Below, piece by piece: positions 21,196 to 32,408 of a stretch of 64,000 nt of DNA. The stretch covers positions 9,687,510 to 9,751,509 of the forward strand of contig CAXIPT010000001.1 in NCBI GenBank assembly GCA_964030475.1. The letters are read 5' to 3'. Source of the DNA: Tethya wilhelma. Lineage: Eukaryota > Porifera > Demospongiae > Tethyida > Tethyidae. Below the pieces are notes generated by a model. It was not told where the DNA came from and did no database searches. It was given only the letters and a program-made list of their open reading frames with translations. The translations under genes were made by a program, and so were the position numbers. The stretch's first letter is position 1; every line of letters begins with the position of its first letter.

Positions 21196-22846
21196 TGAAA
21201 ACATTTTTTAACACAAAAGAAACACTTTTGTGTATAGTTAGTTTTTTCAACACTTGAAACATCTTGAGGTGAAAAACATTGTTTGCGATAAACAAAGTTT
21301 TCTCACAGTACAGATAAAGAACTTAGTCTCTTTGACTGACTATCGACTTAGAAAATTTTCTGTGATTGAAAAGTACAGTTTTGACAAAAAGCGTTTATTT
21401 TGCGTTGAAATCATTTTTTATCACAAAAGAAACACTTTTGTGAATAGTTGCATTTTTCAACACTCGGAACATTATCTTGAGGTGAAAAACATTGTAATAA
21501 ACAAAGTTTTCTCACAGTACAGATAAAGAACTTAGTCTTTTTGACTGACTATCGACTTAGAAGATTTTCTGTGACTGAATAATACAAAAACGCTTATTTC
21601 GCTTTGAAAACATTTTTTACCACAAAACAAACACTTTTTTAAATATTCACTTTTTTCAACACTTGGAACATTATATTGAGGTAAAAAACATTGTTTTTGA
21701 TAAACAAAGTTTTCTCACAGTACAGATAAAGAACTTAATCTTTTTGACTGACTATAAGCTTAGAATATATTATGTGACGAAAAAATACATCTTTGATAAA
21801 AACGCTTACTTTGCCTTGAAAACATTTTTTAGCACAAAGAAACACTTTTGTGAATAGTTACATTTTTCAACACTTGGAACATTATCTTGAGGTGAAAAAC
21901 ATTGTTTGTGATAAACAAATTTTCTCACACTCAGGGGAGTTAAGGCTGCCTATGCCTTAATTTATTCAAAATTTAAAGTAATGTGTCTATCTCCTAAACG
22001 ATGGCCTATATTACCATGGCAACACATACAGATGTTCAACAAACTTGCCTCAACATGTTCGTGGATTTAGTTTGGTCATGTGACATGCATATCATGAATA
22101 ATTAAGATTTCTTGAATTCTTATGAATAATTAATTATGCGGTGGTGAATATGGTTGCTATGGCAACCAAATTTTTTCTAGTGAGTCGTCTAATATTGGAG
22201 TATGTCAATCTGCCCTGAAAAAAGGGATCCGATATATGCGCATAAAGATATAAACAGTTTTGTGTACGTAGCACAACAGGTGTGACTGCTTTTTGGTTAA
22301 TAAATTTATGCGCATATATCGGATCCCTTTTTTCAGGGCAGATTGACATACTCCAATATTAGACGACTCACTGGAAAAAATTTGGTTGCCATAGCAACCA
22401 TATTCACCACCGCATAATTAATTATTCATAAGAATTCAAGAAATCACAATTATTCATGATATGCATGTCTCATGACCAAATTAACTGGACGAACATGTTG
22501 AGGCAAGTCTGGTGCACATCTGTATGTGTTACCATGGTAATATAGGCCATCGTTTAGGAGATAGACACATTACTTTAAATTTCGAATAAATTAAGCATAG
22601 GCAGCCTTAACTCCCCTGAGCAGTACAGATAAAGAACTTAGTCTTTCTGACTGACTATCAACTTACAATATTTTCTGTGACAGAAAAATATATCTTTGAC
22701 AAAAAAAGTTTATTTTGTCTTGAAAATATTTTTAACACAAAAGAAACACTTTTGTGAAAAGTTACATTTTTCAACAGCTGGAATATTATCTTGAGGTGGA
22801 AAACATTGTTTGTGATAAACAAACAATTCTCACAGTACAGATAAAG
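21196..22846. repeat. 205-bp tandem array interrupted by a foldback
   Basis: About 4.5 units, each with TTGAAAACATTTTTTA, CACAAAAGAAACACTTTTGT, CAACACTTGGAACATTATCT, GGTGAAAAACATTGTTT and TCTCACAGTACAGATAAAGA. Unit starts are about 200-215 bp apart (21196-21929), and the array resumes at 22621 after the 691-bp insertion. It ends at a single N (22847). Noncoding. Confidence 0.85.
21930..22620. mobile_element. 691-bp foldback element with about 310-bp arms
   Basis: Starts CTCAGGGGAGTTAAGGCTGC and ends with its reverse complement. The arms pair almost completely; the unpaired centre is about 22250-22310. It is inserted in the tandem array with a 2-bp CA duplication (21928-21929 and 22621-22622), since intact units read TCTCACAGTAC. 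Each arm has a near-palindromic RFX X-box-like motif (GTTGCTATGGCAAC at 22153-22166, GTTGCCATAGCAAC at 22385-22398). No coding. Confidence 0.9.
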
Positions 22847-22940
22847 NACAAACTGGAACTGTGGTAAAACCCCCCCAGAGACTTTATCATGCTGCACCCC
22901 ATGAGGAACTCTCACACTCTTGAACTTAAGAGGGGAGATG

Positions 22941-23099
22941 TGGTATTGTGGTAATTTGTACTAATACGTTATTGTTATGATGTATGATGATGTCATTGGT
23001 TTTTATATAAAGCATGCCTAGTTATGTGTTGAACACAGTTGTATTGTTGGTCTGTCTGTACGAAGTATTTTGAGCTATTAAAGTTTATGAAACACTACA
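22941..23099 (+). repeat. short LTR with polypurine tract (retrotransposon 3' end)
   Basis: A purine run AAGAGGGGAGATG at 22928-22940 is followed by a TG...CA block of 159 bp containing a TATA-like TTTATATAAAG and a late ATTAAA. The stretch before it reads as a plausible polyprotein tail (ELKRGDVVLW). The LTR abuts satellite DNA directly at 23100. Its family cannot be told. It lies between two single Ns (22847, 24044), so its placement may be an assembly join. Confidence 0.5.
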
Positions 23100-24043
23100 C
23101 TAATCAGGCCAAAGTTTAGCAAATCGTAACAATATGGATATTGTTAGAATGCTCTCATCGCACAATGGTGCAAGTCCCAATTCCTTGTGACCTTCCTACA
23201 CTCTAATATACGCGAGGTGCTTTTAGGTGTTTCTTCCCTGTAATGACTAAATACTTTTTACTCTGATCAGAAAAGGGTTTATTCTTTGAGAATAAAAATG
23301 GTACCATTGTACACAGCATGAAATGAACTTTCAAGTGATATATAATTTATCCTATTTTGGATAAAAACAGATGATACAGAGTTGGTTTTATTCAGAAACC
23401 CTATACAATTCCATGAAAAAAATTCATACATGTAAACAGTGCATATACTGGGTAGGACCTAATCAGGCCAAAGTTTAGCATATCGTAACAAAATGGATAT
23501 TGTTAGAATACTCTCATCGCACTAAATACAATGATGCAAGTCCCAATTCCTTATAACCTTCCTACACTCTAATATACTCCAGGTGCTTTTAGGTGTTTTT
23601 TCCCTGTAACGACTACATACTTTTTACTATGATCAGAAAAGGGTTTATTCTTTGAGAATAAAAATTGTACCATTGCATGAAATGAACTTTCAAGTGATAT
23701 ATAATTTATCCTATTTTGGATAATAACAGATGATACAGAGTTGGTTTTATTCCGAAACCCTATACGATTTTATGTGAAAAATTCATACTCGTAAACAGTG
23801 CATATACTAGATAGGACCAAAGTTTAGCAAATCATAACAAAATGGATATCGTTAGAATGCTCTCATCACACATAATACAATGGTGCAAGTCCCAATTCTT
23901 TATGACCTTCCTAAACTCTAATATACGCGAGGTGCCTTTAGGTGTTTCTTCCCTGTAATGACTAAATACTTTTTACTCTGATCAGAAAAGGGTTTATTCT
24001 TTGAGAATAAAAATTGTACCATTGCATTCAGCATGAAATGAAC
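23100..24043 (+). repeat. 355-bp satellite, about 2.7 units
   Basis: First block of the satellite that dominates the window. Landmarks in order: GACCTAATCAGGCCAAAGTT, ATGGATATTGTTAGAATGCT, CTCATCGCACTAAATACAAT, CCTACACTCTAATATACTCA, AGGTGCTTTTAGGTGTTTT, GTACCATTG, TTTATCCTATTTTGGATAAA (a hairpin), GATACAGAGTTGGTTTTATT and CGTAAACAGTGCATATACTG. Ends at an N. Confidence 0.95.
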
Positions 24044-24317
24044 NGAAATCAGTTCTACGGTCCACTTGAAGATCTAGCTTCGGTAGATCACTTTGATGGA
24101 ATGTGTACGGCATCTTGAGGCTCAGGCTCGGAGTGTTCGCAGCGCCATGTAAGAATACTTATCTCGTATAAACTCAACATGTGCACAGAACTAAACTTAG
24201 ATACATTACATCATCAATACCTACAGCTAATAATAGTCACAGTCTATAAGTACAGAGTTCAGAGTTCATGGAGTTCACAGTTCAATTCCTTACAGACACC
24301 ACTGACGAAAACAAGAT

Positions 24318-25560
24318 TTTGGCAAGCTAGCAAACTGCATTGATAATTTTTTCAAAGCACAACAGTATCAGAGTATTAAATCATCCTACAATTAAAGGTA
24401 TTGCATCATCCAAAACTAAAAGGTATTGCATCATCTAAAAAATTTTTAAAAGCTGAAGTCTGCTTGTTTAAAAGGAGATTCACTACTTTAAACTAAGAAA
24501 TACAAGTTCCAAACATGTGTTTTTACAACTTTTATTGTATAGTTTTACCAGCCTGCCTCACCTGGAAGCTAAGAGAAGCAATAGCATATTAATTCAACTC
24601 AATTAGAACAGCTAACTTGTTGGTAAGTTCTGATGTTGTTGAATACATAACTGTGGCATATCTAGCATGGTGCTCAGGGTGCTGGAGCATCCCCTTAGCT
24701 CAGAAAATAATGACATCATTGCTAAAAAAGCAGCGCTTAAGACAAGCGCAGTTCAATGGATTTTGCTTGAAATAGATAAAATATAAACTGATAAGACTTT
24801 ATATTGACTATCAAGAGTGAAATATCACATATATAAGATTGGAGAAAAGGCTGAAAAACTGCAGAACACAGTGCCATCTCCGGCGCGATTGCATTAATAA
24901 CTATTGATAATTTTACTCGTGTGACACAAAAGTGAGTGTTGCTTTTTCAACATTTTTGGGCCCTCTGTACTCGCATTGCATCAGCACTCCCATGACTGAA
25001 ATCCTATAAAGGCCACTGCATTATACTGACTTTCACTATACATTGTGAAACGTGTACTGATCGAGCATCACCCATTTTGTAGTGATCAACTCCTAGCCGG
25101 TTAATTTTTCACTACAATTTGAGAACAACGCATGCATGGCCTATAAAGGTAAAGCAAGTGTGTAATAATGTGTCCATACTGTTTCGAGGATTTGATATTA
25201 ATATACATATGCATGTCTATCACTTCCAGATTGCCTTGATGCCAAGTACATCAGAATTCAGTAGTGAAACACAAACTGCTACATACTCAATATCTGTTGT
25301 TATTTATCATGTAATTTTGCATAATGTTCTATTTTATTGAAATCTTGTACTTCACTTAAGATCATGCATGTAAGATATTGTCATAAGATCTTGATCTTAC
25401 AAAACATTGCTGTAAGATCTTGGCTGGAAGATCATACAAGATATTTTCACTAGGAGACACAGAGTTGGTTTTATTCAGAACCCCTATACACTTCCGTGGG
25501 AAACAATCATATACTGGGTAGGACCTAATCAGGCAAAGTTTAGCAAATCATAAGAAAAAG
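24318..25560 (+). repeat. dispersed direct duplication, copy A (partner 48412-49600)
   Basis: Matches 48412-49600 in the same orientation with scattered differences, from GGCAAGCTAGCAAACT through AGCATGGTGCTCAGGGTGCT and a cluster of AAGATCTTG palindromes into the first satellite bases. No ORF of note. The shared satellite edge suggests segmental duplication rather than two independent insertions. Bases 24045-24317 between the N and the repeat show no recognised feature. Confidence 0.85.
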
Positions 25561-25800
25561 GATATTGTTAGAATACTCTCATTGCACTGAATACAATGGT
25601 TCAAGTCACAATTCCATATGATCTTGCTACACCTAATATACTCAAGGTGTTTTTAGGTGTTTTTTTCTGTACGGACTACATACTTTTGACCATTGCCTGT
25701 AAAGGATTTATAATACAAAATGGAAGTTTTACCATTGTATTTAGCATGAAATGAGCTTTCTTATGATATATAAGATGTGTCATTTTGGATAAAAATAGAT
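25443..25800 (+). repeat. single diverged 355-bp satellite unit
   Basis: Begins GACACAGAGTTGGTTTTATT and retains the ATGG/AAGGATATTGTTAGAATA core, the AGGTGTTTTTAGGTG step and the AGCATGAAATGAGCTTTC step. It is more diverged than the 33-46 kb units. Confidence 0.8.
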
Positions 25801-25817
25801 AATGTATAGTTAATTAC

Positions 25818-26065
25818 AAGTAAAAAAAACATTTAAAATATAATGAGACACAGGAATAGCTAAATCATAAAAAAAAGCAAACAAGATGAATGGCTGTGTG
25901 AGTGTTTGCAGAATTCTTTCCTGTATGGGCTGCATTTCACACTCTCCTTATTGAGTCTCTCATTTCACCCACAGGAAGATTTCCTTACGCCCTCTTATTT
26001 ATAGCCATTCCATCTTCTTTTTACGATTTACATTTTTTATATGGTTTTTCTAATTTTTTCATAAT
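25818..26065. mobile_element. foldback MITE, degraded copy
   Basis: Left arm CAAGTAAAAAAAACATTTAA, AAGCAAACAAGATGAATGG; right arm CCATTCCATCTT and TTTTACGATTT. Belongs to the family at 27769, 28098, 47649 and 50174. Arms are less well paired here. Confidence 0.7.
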
Positions 26066-26269
26066 TCTACAAATCACATTTGAGTTGGTGTGTGTAGCTA
26101 GCTACTGAACTTGATACTAAAGTGAAACACATCTCAGTCATTTGGAGGCAGGAGCTGTAAGATAAGATTTACTTGCCTTGCAATATATGATGAAAATTAA
26201 AGTCATATGATTCACCTCTTAAAAAGAGCAACCAGGTATTACAAAATAGTTCCAGGCAACTTGCATTTG

Positions 26270-26760
26270 AATTTAAAATAACGCACACTTTTTTGTATGG
26301 AAAGGTCGTCAATTCGAACTTTCTAGTAGCTAATGAATTATGCATGGTATAGAAATTAATGGCGGCTATATAGAGAGGCGCTTTTTGCCTTGTATCTAGC
26401 AACTAAGTGAGAGTCGCTAAAAACCGATGGTGACCCGGAAGAAACCAAGTTTGTTTGTACAAGAATCAGCTTCTGAAAGTGAATAGTCTCTATGAAAAGT
26501 TGAGCCAAGATAGAAGAAGAAAAAGAATAAGAATATGGAGAAATTGGATGTTTGGCATGCTTGTGTTTGTTGCTTTAGCGATGTTTTTAGGCCATCATTT
26601 TGGACTGATTAGAAAGAGAAAGAGCTAAATAGTAGGCTAAGAAGCCTTTTAGTGCTAAGCGCTCAGTTTTTGCTGAGTTATTTGTGAATATTTGCACTGA
26701 ATTTGCACTAATGGGCCATCCGTGCCATTCCTGTGTACCCAATACTACCGTACTGGGAAT
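26270..26760 (+). repeat. hairpin-ended dispersed repeat, copy 1
   Basis: Begins near AAAATAACGCACACTTTTTT and ends with ACCCAATACTACCGTACTGG then GAAT. Internal landmarks are GGCGCTTTTTGCCTTGTATC, an AAG-rich microsatellite, AAAGAGAAAGAGCTA and GCGCTCAGTTTTTGC. Five copies of about 450-490 bp occur in the window. Confidence 0.8.
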
Positions 26761-26819
26761 ATTCAGAACCATGCAGTAGCCACTGGAAATGATGATAACC
26801 CTGCTGAAACAGTGCTTAT

Positions 26820-27768
26820 TGTGGGTGGGAACTAATCAGGCCAAATTTTAGAAAATCATAACAAATGGATATCATTTGAATGCTCACATCGCACTGAGTA
26901 CAATGGTGCAAGTCCCAATTCCTTATGACCTTCCTACACTCTCATATACTCAAGGTGCTTTTAGGTGTTTTTTCCCTGCAATGACTAACTACTGTCAGAA
27001 AAGGGTTTATTTTTTGAGAATAAAAATGGTACCATTGTATTCAGCATTATATGATCTTTCAAGTGATATATAATTTATCCCATTTTAGATAAAAACAGAT
27101 GATACAAAGTTGGTTTTATTCAGAAACCCTATACAATTTGATGTAAAAATTTATACTCGTAAACAGTGCATGTACTGGGTAGGACCTAATCAGGCCAAAG
27201 TTTAGCAAATTGTAACAAAATGGATATTGTTAGAATGTTCTCATCGCACTGAATACAATTGTGTAAGTCCTAAATCTATATGACCTTCCTACACTCTTAT
27301 ATACTCAAGGTGCTTTTAGGTGGTACCGACTACATACTTTTGACTATTGACAGTAAAGGGTTTATTGTTTAAAAATGGAAGTTTTTCCATTGTATTCAGC
27401 ATAAAATGAGCTTTCAAATAATATATATATATTATCTTGTTATAGATAAAAACAAATGACACAGAGTTGCTTTTATTTCAAACCCCTATACACAATTCCA
27501 TTGAAAACAATCAACAGTGCATATACTGGGTAGGACCTAATCAGGCCAAAGTTTAGCAAAATGGATATTGTTAGAATGCTCTCATCGCACTTAATACAAT
27601 GATGCAAGTTTAAATTCCATATGACCTTGCTACACCCTAATATGCTCAAGGTACTTTTAGGTGTTTTTTTTTCTGTACCAACTACATACTTTTGACCATT
27701 GCCAGTAAAGGGTTTATTGTTAGAAGACGGAAGTTCTACAGCATGAAATGAACCTTCTAGTGATATAC
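26820..27768 (+). repeat. 355-bp satellite, about 2.7 units
   Basis: Three cores at about 26860, 27215 and 27560, with the same landmarks as at 23100. It passes straight into a foldback MITE at 27769. Confidence 0.92.
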
Positions 27769-28018
27769 AAGTAAAAAAAACATTGGAAATGTAATGAGAC
27801 ATAGGAATGGCCAAATTGTAAAAGAAAGCAAACAAGATGGAATGGTTGAGTGTGTTCAGAATTCTTCCTGTGTAGGTTTCATGTAGTACTCTTTCCACGT
27901 TGAGTCCCTCATGTTGCCTAGAGGAATAAATCTTTACACACTCAGCCATTCCATCTTGTTTGCTTTCTTTTTACAATTTGGCCATTCCTACATTTTCAAT
28001 GTTGTTTTTTTTTTACTT
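27769..28018. mobile_element. foldback MITE
   Basis: Left arm AAGTAAAAAAAACATTGG, GGAATGGCCAAATTGTAAAA, AAGCAAACAAGATGGAATGG; the right arm is its reverse complement ending GTTTTTTTTTTACTT. Loop about 27855-27930. No ORF. Confidence 0.88.
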
Positions 28019-28097
28019 TTTCTCATTTTTCACAATTCTATGAATCACATTTGAGCTCAAGTTTGCGTGTATGTATACAGTAGTTACTTGTACACTA

Positions 28098-28349
28098 CAA
28101 GTATAAAAACATTAGAAATGTAAATCAATGGCCAAATCGTAAAAAGTAAGCAAACAAGATAGGAATGGTTGTCAGATTGAGCGAGGAGTTCATTTCACTG
28201 TGTCACCTATGTTCATATCCCTACTGAGCTCAATGACATTGTAGACACAGGAATGAACTCGCTCAATCTGACAACTATTCCTATCTTGTTTGCTCACCTT
28301 TTTACGATTTGCTATGTTTGGTTTACATTTCTAATGTTTTTTATACTTG
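28098..28349. mobile_element. foldback MITE with about 110-bp arms
   Basis: CAAGTATAAAAACATTAGAAA through GAGTTCATTTC pairs with GAATGAACTCGCTCAATCTG through TTTCTAATGTTTTTTATACTTG. Close to the copy at 47649, including the loop (GTGTCACC..GAGCTCAATGACATTG). Confidence 0.9.
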
Positions 28350-28620
28350 TTGGTTCTATTTTTTTCCAAATAATTGTTTATAATATCAGTGGAATTTAGT
28401 CTTTAGCATGAGCAGAGAACTTGCCTGGCAACTCAGTTGTGACAGCCTGCCGACTTGAGTCATGCCTTTGAGACAGCTGAAAATCTGAACCTCCAAGCTG
28501 GCAACGTGATTTATGTCAACTACATGTGTGTCTTGTTAGCTATATTGACTTCCCTACTGAAGAACTGAACCCAGAGAACGAGAGGATATGATCTAAGACA
28601 GAACTTAGGGCACTGCTTGC
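28350..28620. other. unassigned spacer
   Basis: No ORF or repeat recognised, except that 28360-28620 and 47375-47640 are related in inverted orientation (for example AACAAGACACAC/GTGTGTCTTGTT), so this piece travels with the flanking repeats. Confidence 0.5.
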
Positions 28621-29093
28621 AATAGATTCCAAATAACGCGCACTTGAATGTGGAAAGGGTCGTTAGGCTAGCTAGCTTATGAATAATGCATGTGAGTTTA
28701 GAAATTTAATGGCGGCGCCATATGGAGAAGGCACTTTTCGCCTTGTATCTAGCGACTCAAAGAGAGACAAAAAAACTGATGGCAAAAGCGATTAAAGACA
28801 AGTTTGTTCGTTCAAGAATCAACTTCTAAAAGTGAATGGTCTTTGAGATATAGCATGAGAAGATAGAACAACAAGAAGAAGAAGAAGATGGAGAAAATTA
28901 GAGGTTTGGCATACTTTAGTTGGGTACTCTAGTGATGGTTTTAGGCCATTTTTTGGGCTCATTAGAAAGAGAATGAGCTATAAATAGTAGCTTAAGAAGC
29001 CTTTCAGAGCCAAGTGCTCAGTTTTTAGAGAGTTATTTGCGTGTTGTGCTATCTGTGCCATTCTTATGTACCCAGTACTACTGTACTGGGAAT
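28621..29093 (+). repeat. hairpin-ended dispersed repeat, copy 2
   Basis: From GATTCCAAATAACGCGCACT to the terminal ACCCAGTACTACTGTACTGG plus GAAT. Contains AAGAAGAAGAAGAAGATGG (28866-28884). The most complete copy. Confidence 0.85.
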
Positions 29094-29287
29094 ATATCAG
29101 CATGAATATTATAGCTTGCATAATCTACCGGTATGAAGCATCTCAGCACTGAAGGCTGGAGTGTATCAATTACTAGCTTTACTCATCTTCTTATGATGAC
29201 AATAACATAATAAGTGTAACATTAAAGTAGTCTATGCACCTCCTAAATATGGAAGATTGAAAGATCGCAGGCAGGCAGCAAATATTC

Positions 29288-29739
29288 AGATTCCAATAAT
29301 GCACACTTATATCTGGAAAAGGGTAGTCACTTTGAAATTTTCAAGTAGTTAATGAATTATCATGAGTATAGAAATGAATGGCTGCCATACGGAGAAGGCG
29401 CTTTTCGCTGTGTATCTAGCCACCTATACCAATACCAAAAGCACGTAAAGACAAAGATACCAAGTTTACTCGTTCAAGACTCAGCTTCTGAAAGTGAACA
29501 GTCTTTGAGAAAAGTTGAGCCAAGAAGAAGAAGATGAAGAGGTTTAGCATATTTTAGTTTGGTACTTTAGCGATAGTTTTAGGCCATGTTTTTGCACTTG
29601 TTGGAAAGAGAATGAGCTTTGAGAGTCCTTTTTAGTGGCAAGCACTCAGTTTTTGCAGAGTTGTTCACATAAATATTTTTGTTGCGCTAATGGACCATCT
29701 GTGCCATTCCTATGTACCCAGTACTACCGTACTGGGAAT
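29288..29739 (+). repeat. hairpin-ended dispersed repeat, copy 3
   Basis: From AGATTCCAATAATGCACACT to ACCCAGTACTACCGTACTGG plus GAAT, directly followed by a satellite remnant (29740-29979). Confidence 0.83.
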
Positions 29740-29979
29740 AAGATGTGTCACTTTGGATAAAAATAGATAATCCATAGTTAGTTATATTCAGAACAATGAA
29801 GTAGTGCATATTCCCACTGAAAATGATGATAACCCTACTGAGACAGAGCTTATGGGTCGGAACTAATCAGGTCAAAGTTTAACAAATCATAACTAATGGA
29901 TACCGTTTGAATGCTCACATAGCACTGAATACAATGGTGCAAGTCCCAATTCCTTATGACCATCCTACACTCTAATATA
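29740..29979 (+). repeat. 355-bp satellite, split by the pogo-type element
   Basis: Satellite sequence reaches ACTCTAATATA at 29979 and resumes at 32559 with TACTCAAGGTGC, exactly as in an intact monomer except for a duplicated TA. Confidence 0.92.
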
Positions 29980-30319
29980 CCGTATTCATTCTAATACAGG
30001 TGCCGTCCTGCACCATTTAGCCACTATTTTTTAGAAGCGAGTTATTTTTAGGCGACACCTAATTGAATTGAATTGGAACCGATATTGACACGTGGCCGCA
30101 AAAGTGTCAGAGGTAGTAGTTTGTTCAGTGGGTGACTATCTGCAGCTATTTTACTGCTTTTAAGCAGAGAAGAGTACTTAGCAGTTTTTCCACAGTTGAT
30201 AAGTGAATTCTTGAATTGGTAGAACTTCCTCTGTAGTTCCGAGTCTTGATTGAGTCACATTTCTCGAATGAGTGACCAAAGCTGAGTACAGTACATGTTA
30301 AAAAAACAGCTTGAACCAT

Positions 30320-30692
30320 GGCTGTAGTTTTCAGTGCTATGAGAATTTTGACTGGAAAAAGATGGCATCAACTTCAGTTACTACCATGGAAGAATTCACT
30401 TACCACAGTGCAGTCAGGGGTTACCATGTTTACAAAGACATATGGGATCAATTTCTGGAATATACCTTCACAACTAAGCACGAAAGAGCAAATCCTCGCG
30501 ACAGATATGCCATTGCAGTAATCCCCGATGACTACAAAAGAAAGGGCACCTCCCAAGAGAGATTTCCAAAGTGTGCTGTCTCTTCATTCTATGAGGTGGA
30601 ATCATCGTTGGAAAAGTGACTGGTAGAAGAAGAAAGACCACAGCACCCTGTGGTGGAATGGAAATCCCCTGTGTGCTGACCACAGCCAAAAG
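30320..30692 (+). pseudogene. HIRAN-like domain protein (pogo-type element accessory gene)
   Basis: The frame from an ATG at 30320 (alternative 30362) contains FTYHSAVRGYHVYKDIWDQF, NPRDRYAIAVIPDD and, after a frame change near 30608, GKVTGRRRKTTAPCGG and EIPCVL. The order RGYHVYK-[D/E]-x-W, N-x-x-D-x-Y-A-[V/I]-A-V, V-T-G-R-R-R, G-G-[L/M]-E-I-P-C is that of the HIRAN-like proteins common in animal repeat-rich genomes. HIRAN domains in HLTF bind DNA 3' ends; binding here is only inferred. The gene converges with the transposase relic inside the same ends. The frame change makes this copy a pseudogene unless spliced. Confidence 0.65.
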
Positions 30693-30889
30693 ATACTAGA
30701 CAAACTAAAACTTCTTATAAGTAATGGTAGCAATAGCTAGTTCAGAACAGATAGTCACCTAGCTACAATACGAATTGAAACAACCCTGAAACTTACATCA
30801 AGATTATTCATTACTAAAAATTTTAATGAATTAAAAAATTTTTTTTGAAAAAATTATGGATGAATACATGTATGCATGAGTACTCAGAA

Positions 30890-32393
30890 TTATAAAGAGT
30901 ACATGGCGCAGCAGCACAATATTAGTGACAACCTTGTATCATCAGTGTCAGTCTCCTCTTGATCACTCTCATCAGTTTCCTCTTCACTCTCATCAGTTGG
31001 TTCAGCATCAAATCCATCGGCAATCTCCTTCTGAAGCTCTTCGTTTCGGACACTTGGGTTGCTCTTGTTCTTGATGATGCCAGTTACTTGAAAACATTTT
31101 GTGACTAGGGCAGGGCGCTGACTCGGCCTTTCCCAAACTAATGGAATCCAGTCTAGAAGAGTTTGTCTTGGCAACGATAGGTTTACGCTTCTGTAGAACT
31201 TGTAGAACATCAGCATTTTCTTCATCCTCATCACAACTCCCAAATGGATCATCACTCACCTCTGCTTCTGCTTTCTCTTGTTCGATGACAGAGTTTTCCA
31301 TGAAAGACAGCCACGCAGAATAACAGTATGCTTTGAAGGGCTTGTTTCAAGAAACATCAAGTGACAGATGTACATCCACCAGGAATGATGACAGTGCTAC
31401 ATCTTAAGGTCTGTTGTAACCCGTGTATTGGAAATATATCTGTTGAGACATGAAAGTTACAAAAATAACATTCAGAATCACTTTACCTCATCAGTCAAGT
31501 ACGTATCAAACACTAGAAGGCTCTTCTTCTTCTCTGTATGCTTTAACCAGATCTCCTCTGCATCAATGGACCATCCATCCAGGCTTTTGGTTGATGGGTA
31601 ATAATGAAACCAGGAGGAGCTTTTAAGCCTTTCAGGACCCGAGTTGTTATACCTACTATTTCATACAAAGACTATATTGTACGTCACGTATATATATAAT
31701 AGAAAGCAATTTTCAGTTGAAAATGATCATTGGAGGCAAAATTTTTCCAGCAGCTGTACAGGCCAAAACTATAGTGATGTGTCGCTTCTGAGCTCCATCT
31801 GGACTTCCTTGACTCCTCTTTTCTCTAGAGACCTAGAGCCTATCATCTCATCAGGGTACTTCCCTTGCACTCTCAACATCCTTGTAGAATATTTCTATCT
31901 GCAACTTGAGGAAGCTTCTGGGCAACTGATGTCTTGGCATGAAGAACAATGCTGTGATGCCGCATAAACTTTTTCAGCTATCCTTCAGATGCTTGAAATA
32001 ATGGGTTGTGGGGAGCAACAGCAACTCGAGCCTTATCACGAAGCATTTGGGTAGAAACACACACCATTGCTTGTAGGTATACTGATGCCAAACTTCTTTT
32101 GTTGGTGAAACTTCGCTTGGTGGTGGTTTATTTGTACTACTAGCCGCTGGTGTTTTCTCAGCAAGGACACGTCCAGGGGTGTCAGTTACTGTGCTGGGCT
32201 GCTGTGGCACTTTCTGAGGGCGGCCGACAGGCCTCTTCTGAGGTTTGCTTTTCTCCTGTGATGATGACCTAGGAACTGTCGCTAGATATTCCTCTCTGCT
32301 CACAGGAATAAAATTGCTACAGATACTCGAGTTCATGGCCATAATTATACAGCTACAACTCTGATCAGCTGATCTGACACTTTCCATTGACAC
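30890..32393 (-). pseudogene. pogo-like transposase relic
   Basis: Minus-strand pieces in transposase order. The N-terminus (32393-32080) has PQKRPVGRPQKVPQ, an AT-hook-like motif, and Pro/Ser-rich sequence. At about 31985-31900, in another frame, RHHSIVLHAKTSVAQKLPQ matches the CENP-B-type helix-turn-helix end. At 31590-31488, SLDGWSIDAEEIWLKHTEKK then SLLVFDTYLTDE carries a catalytic Asp. At 31130-30960, ALVTKCFQVTGI and an acidic tail (EESEEETDESDQEETD-like) end the protein. Frame changes between all blocks show it is dead. Confidence 0.7.
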
Positions 32394-32408
32394 GTGTCAA
32401 TGGAAAGT
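32379..32408. promoter_or_regulatory. 30-nt perfect palindrome with CACGTG core
   Basis: ACTTTCCATTGACAC followed by its exact reverse complement. It contains an E-box and overlaps the start codon of the transposase relic (ATG at 32393). A promoter or operator-like role is inference. Confidence 0.6.

Noticed and set aside
26735..26760. Helitron 3' end
   Set aside because: There is a terminal hairpin but no CTRR after it in any of the five copies, and no Rep/helicase coding sequence.
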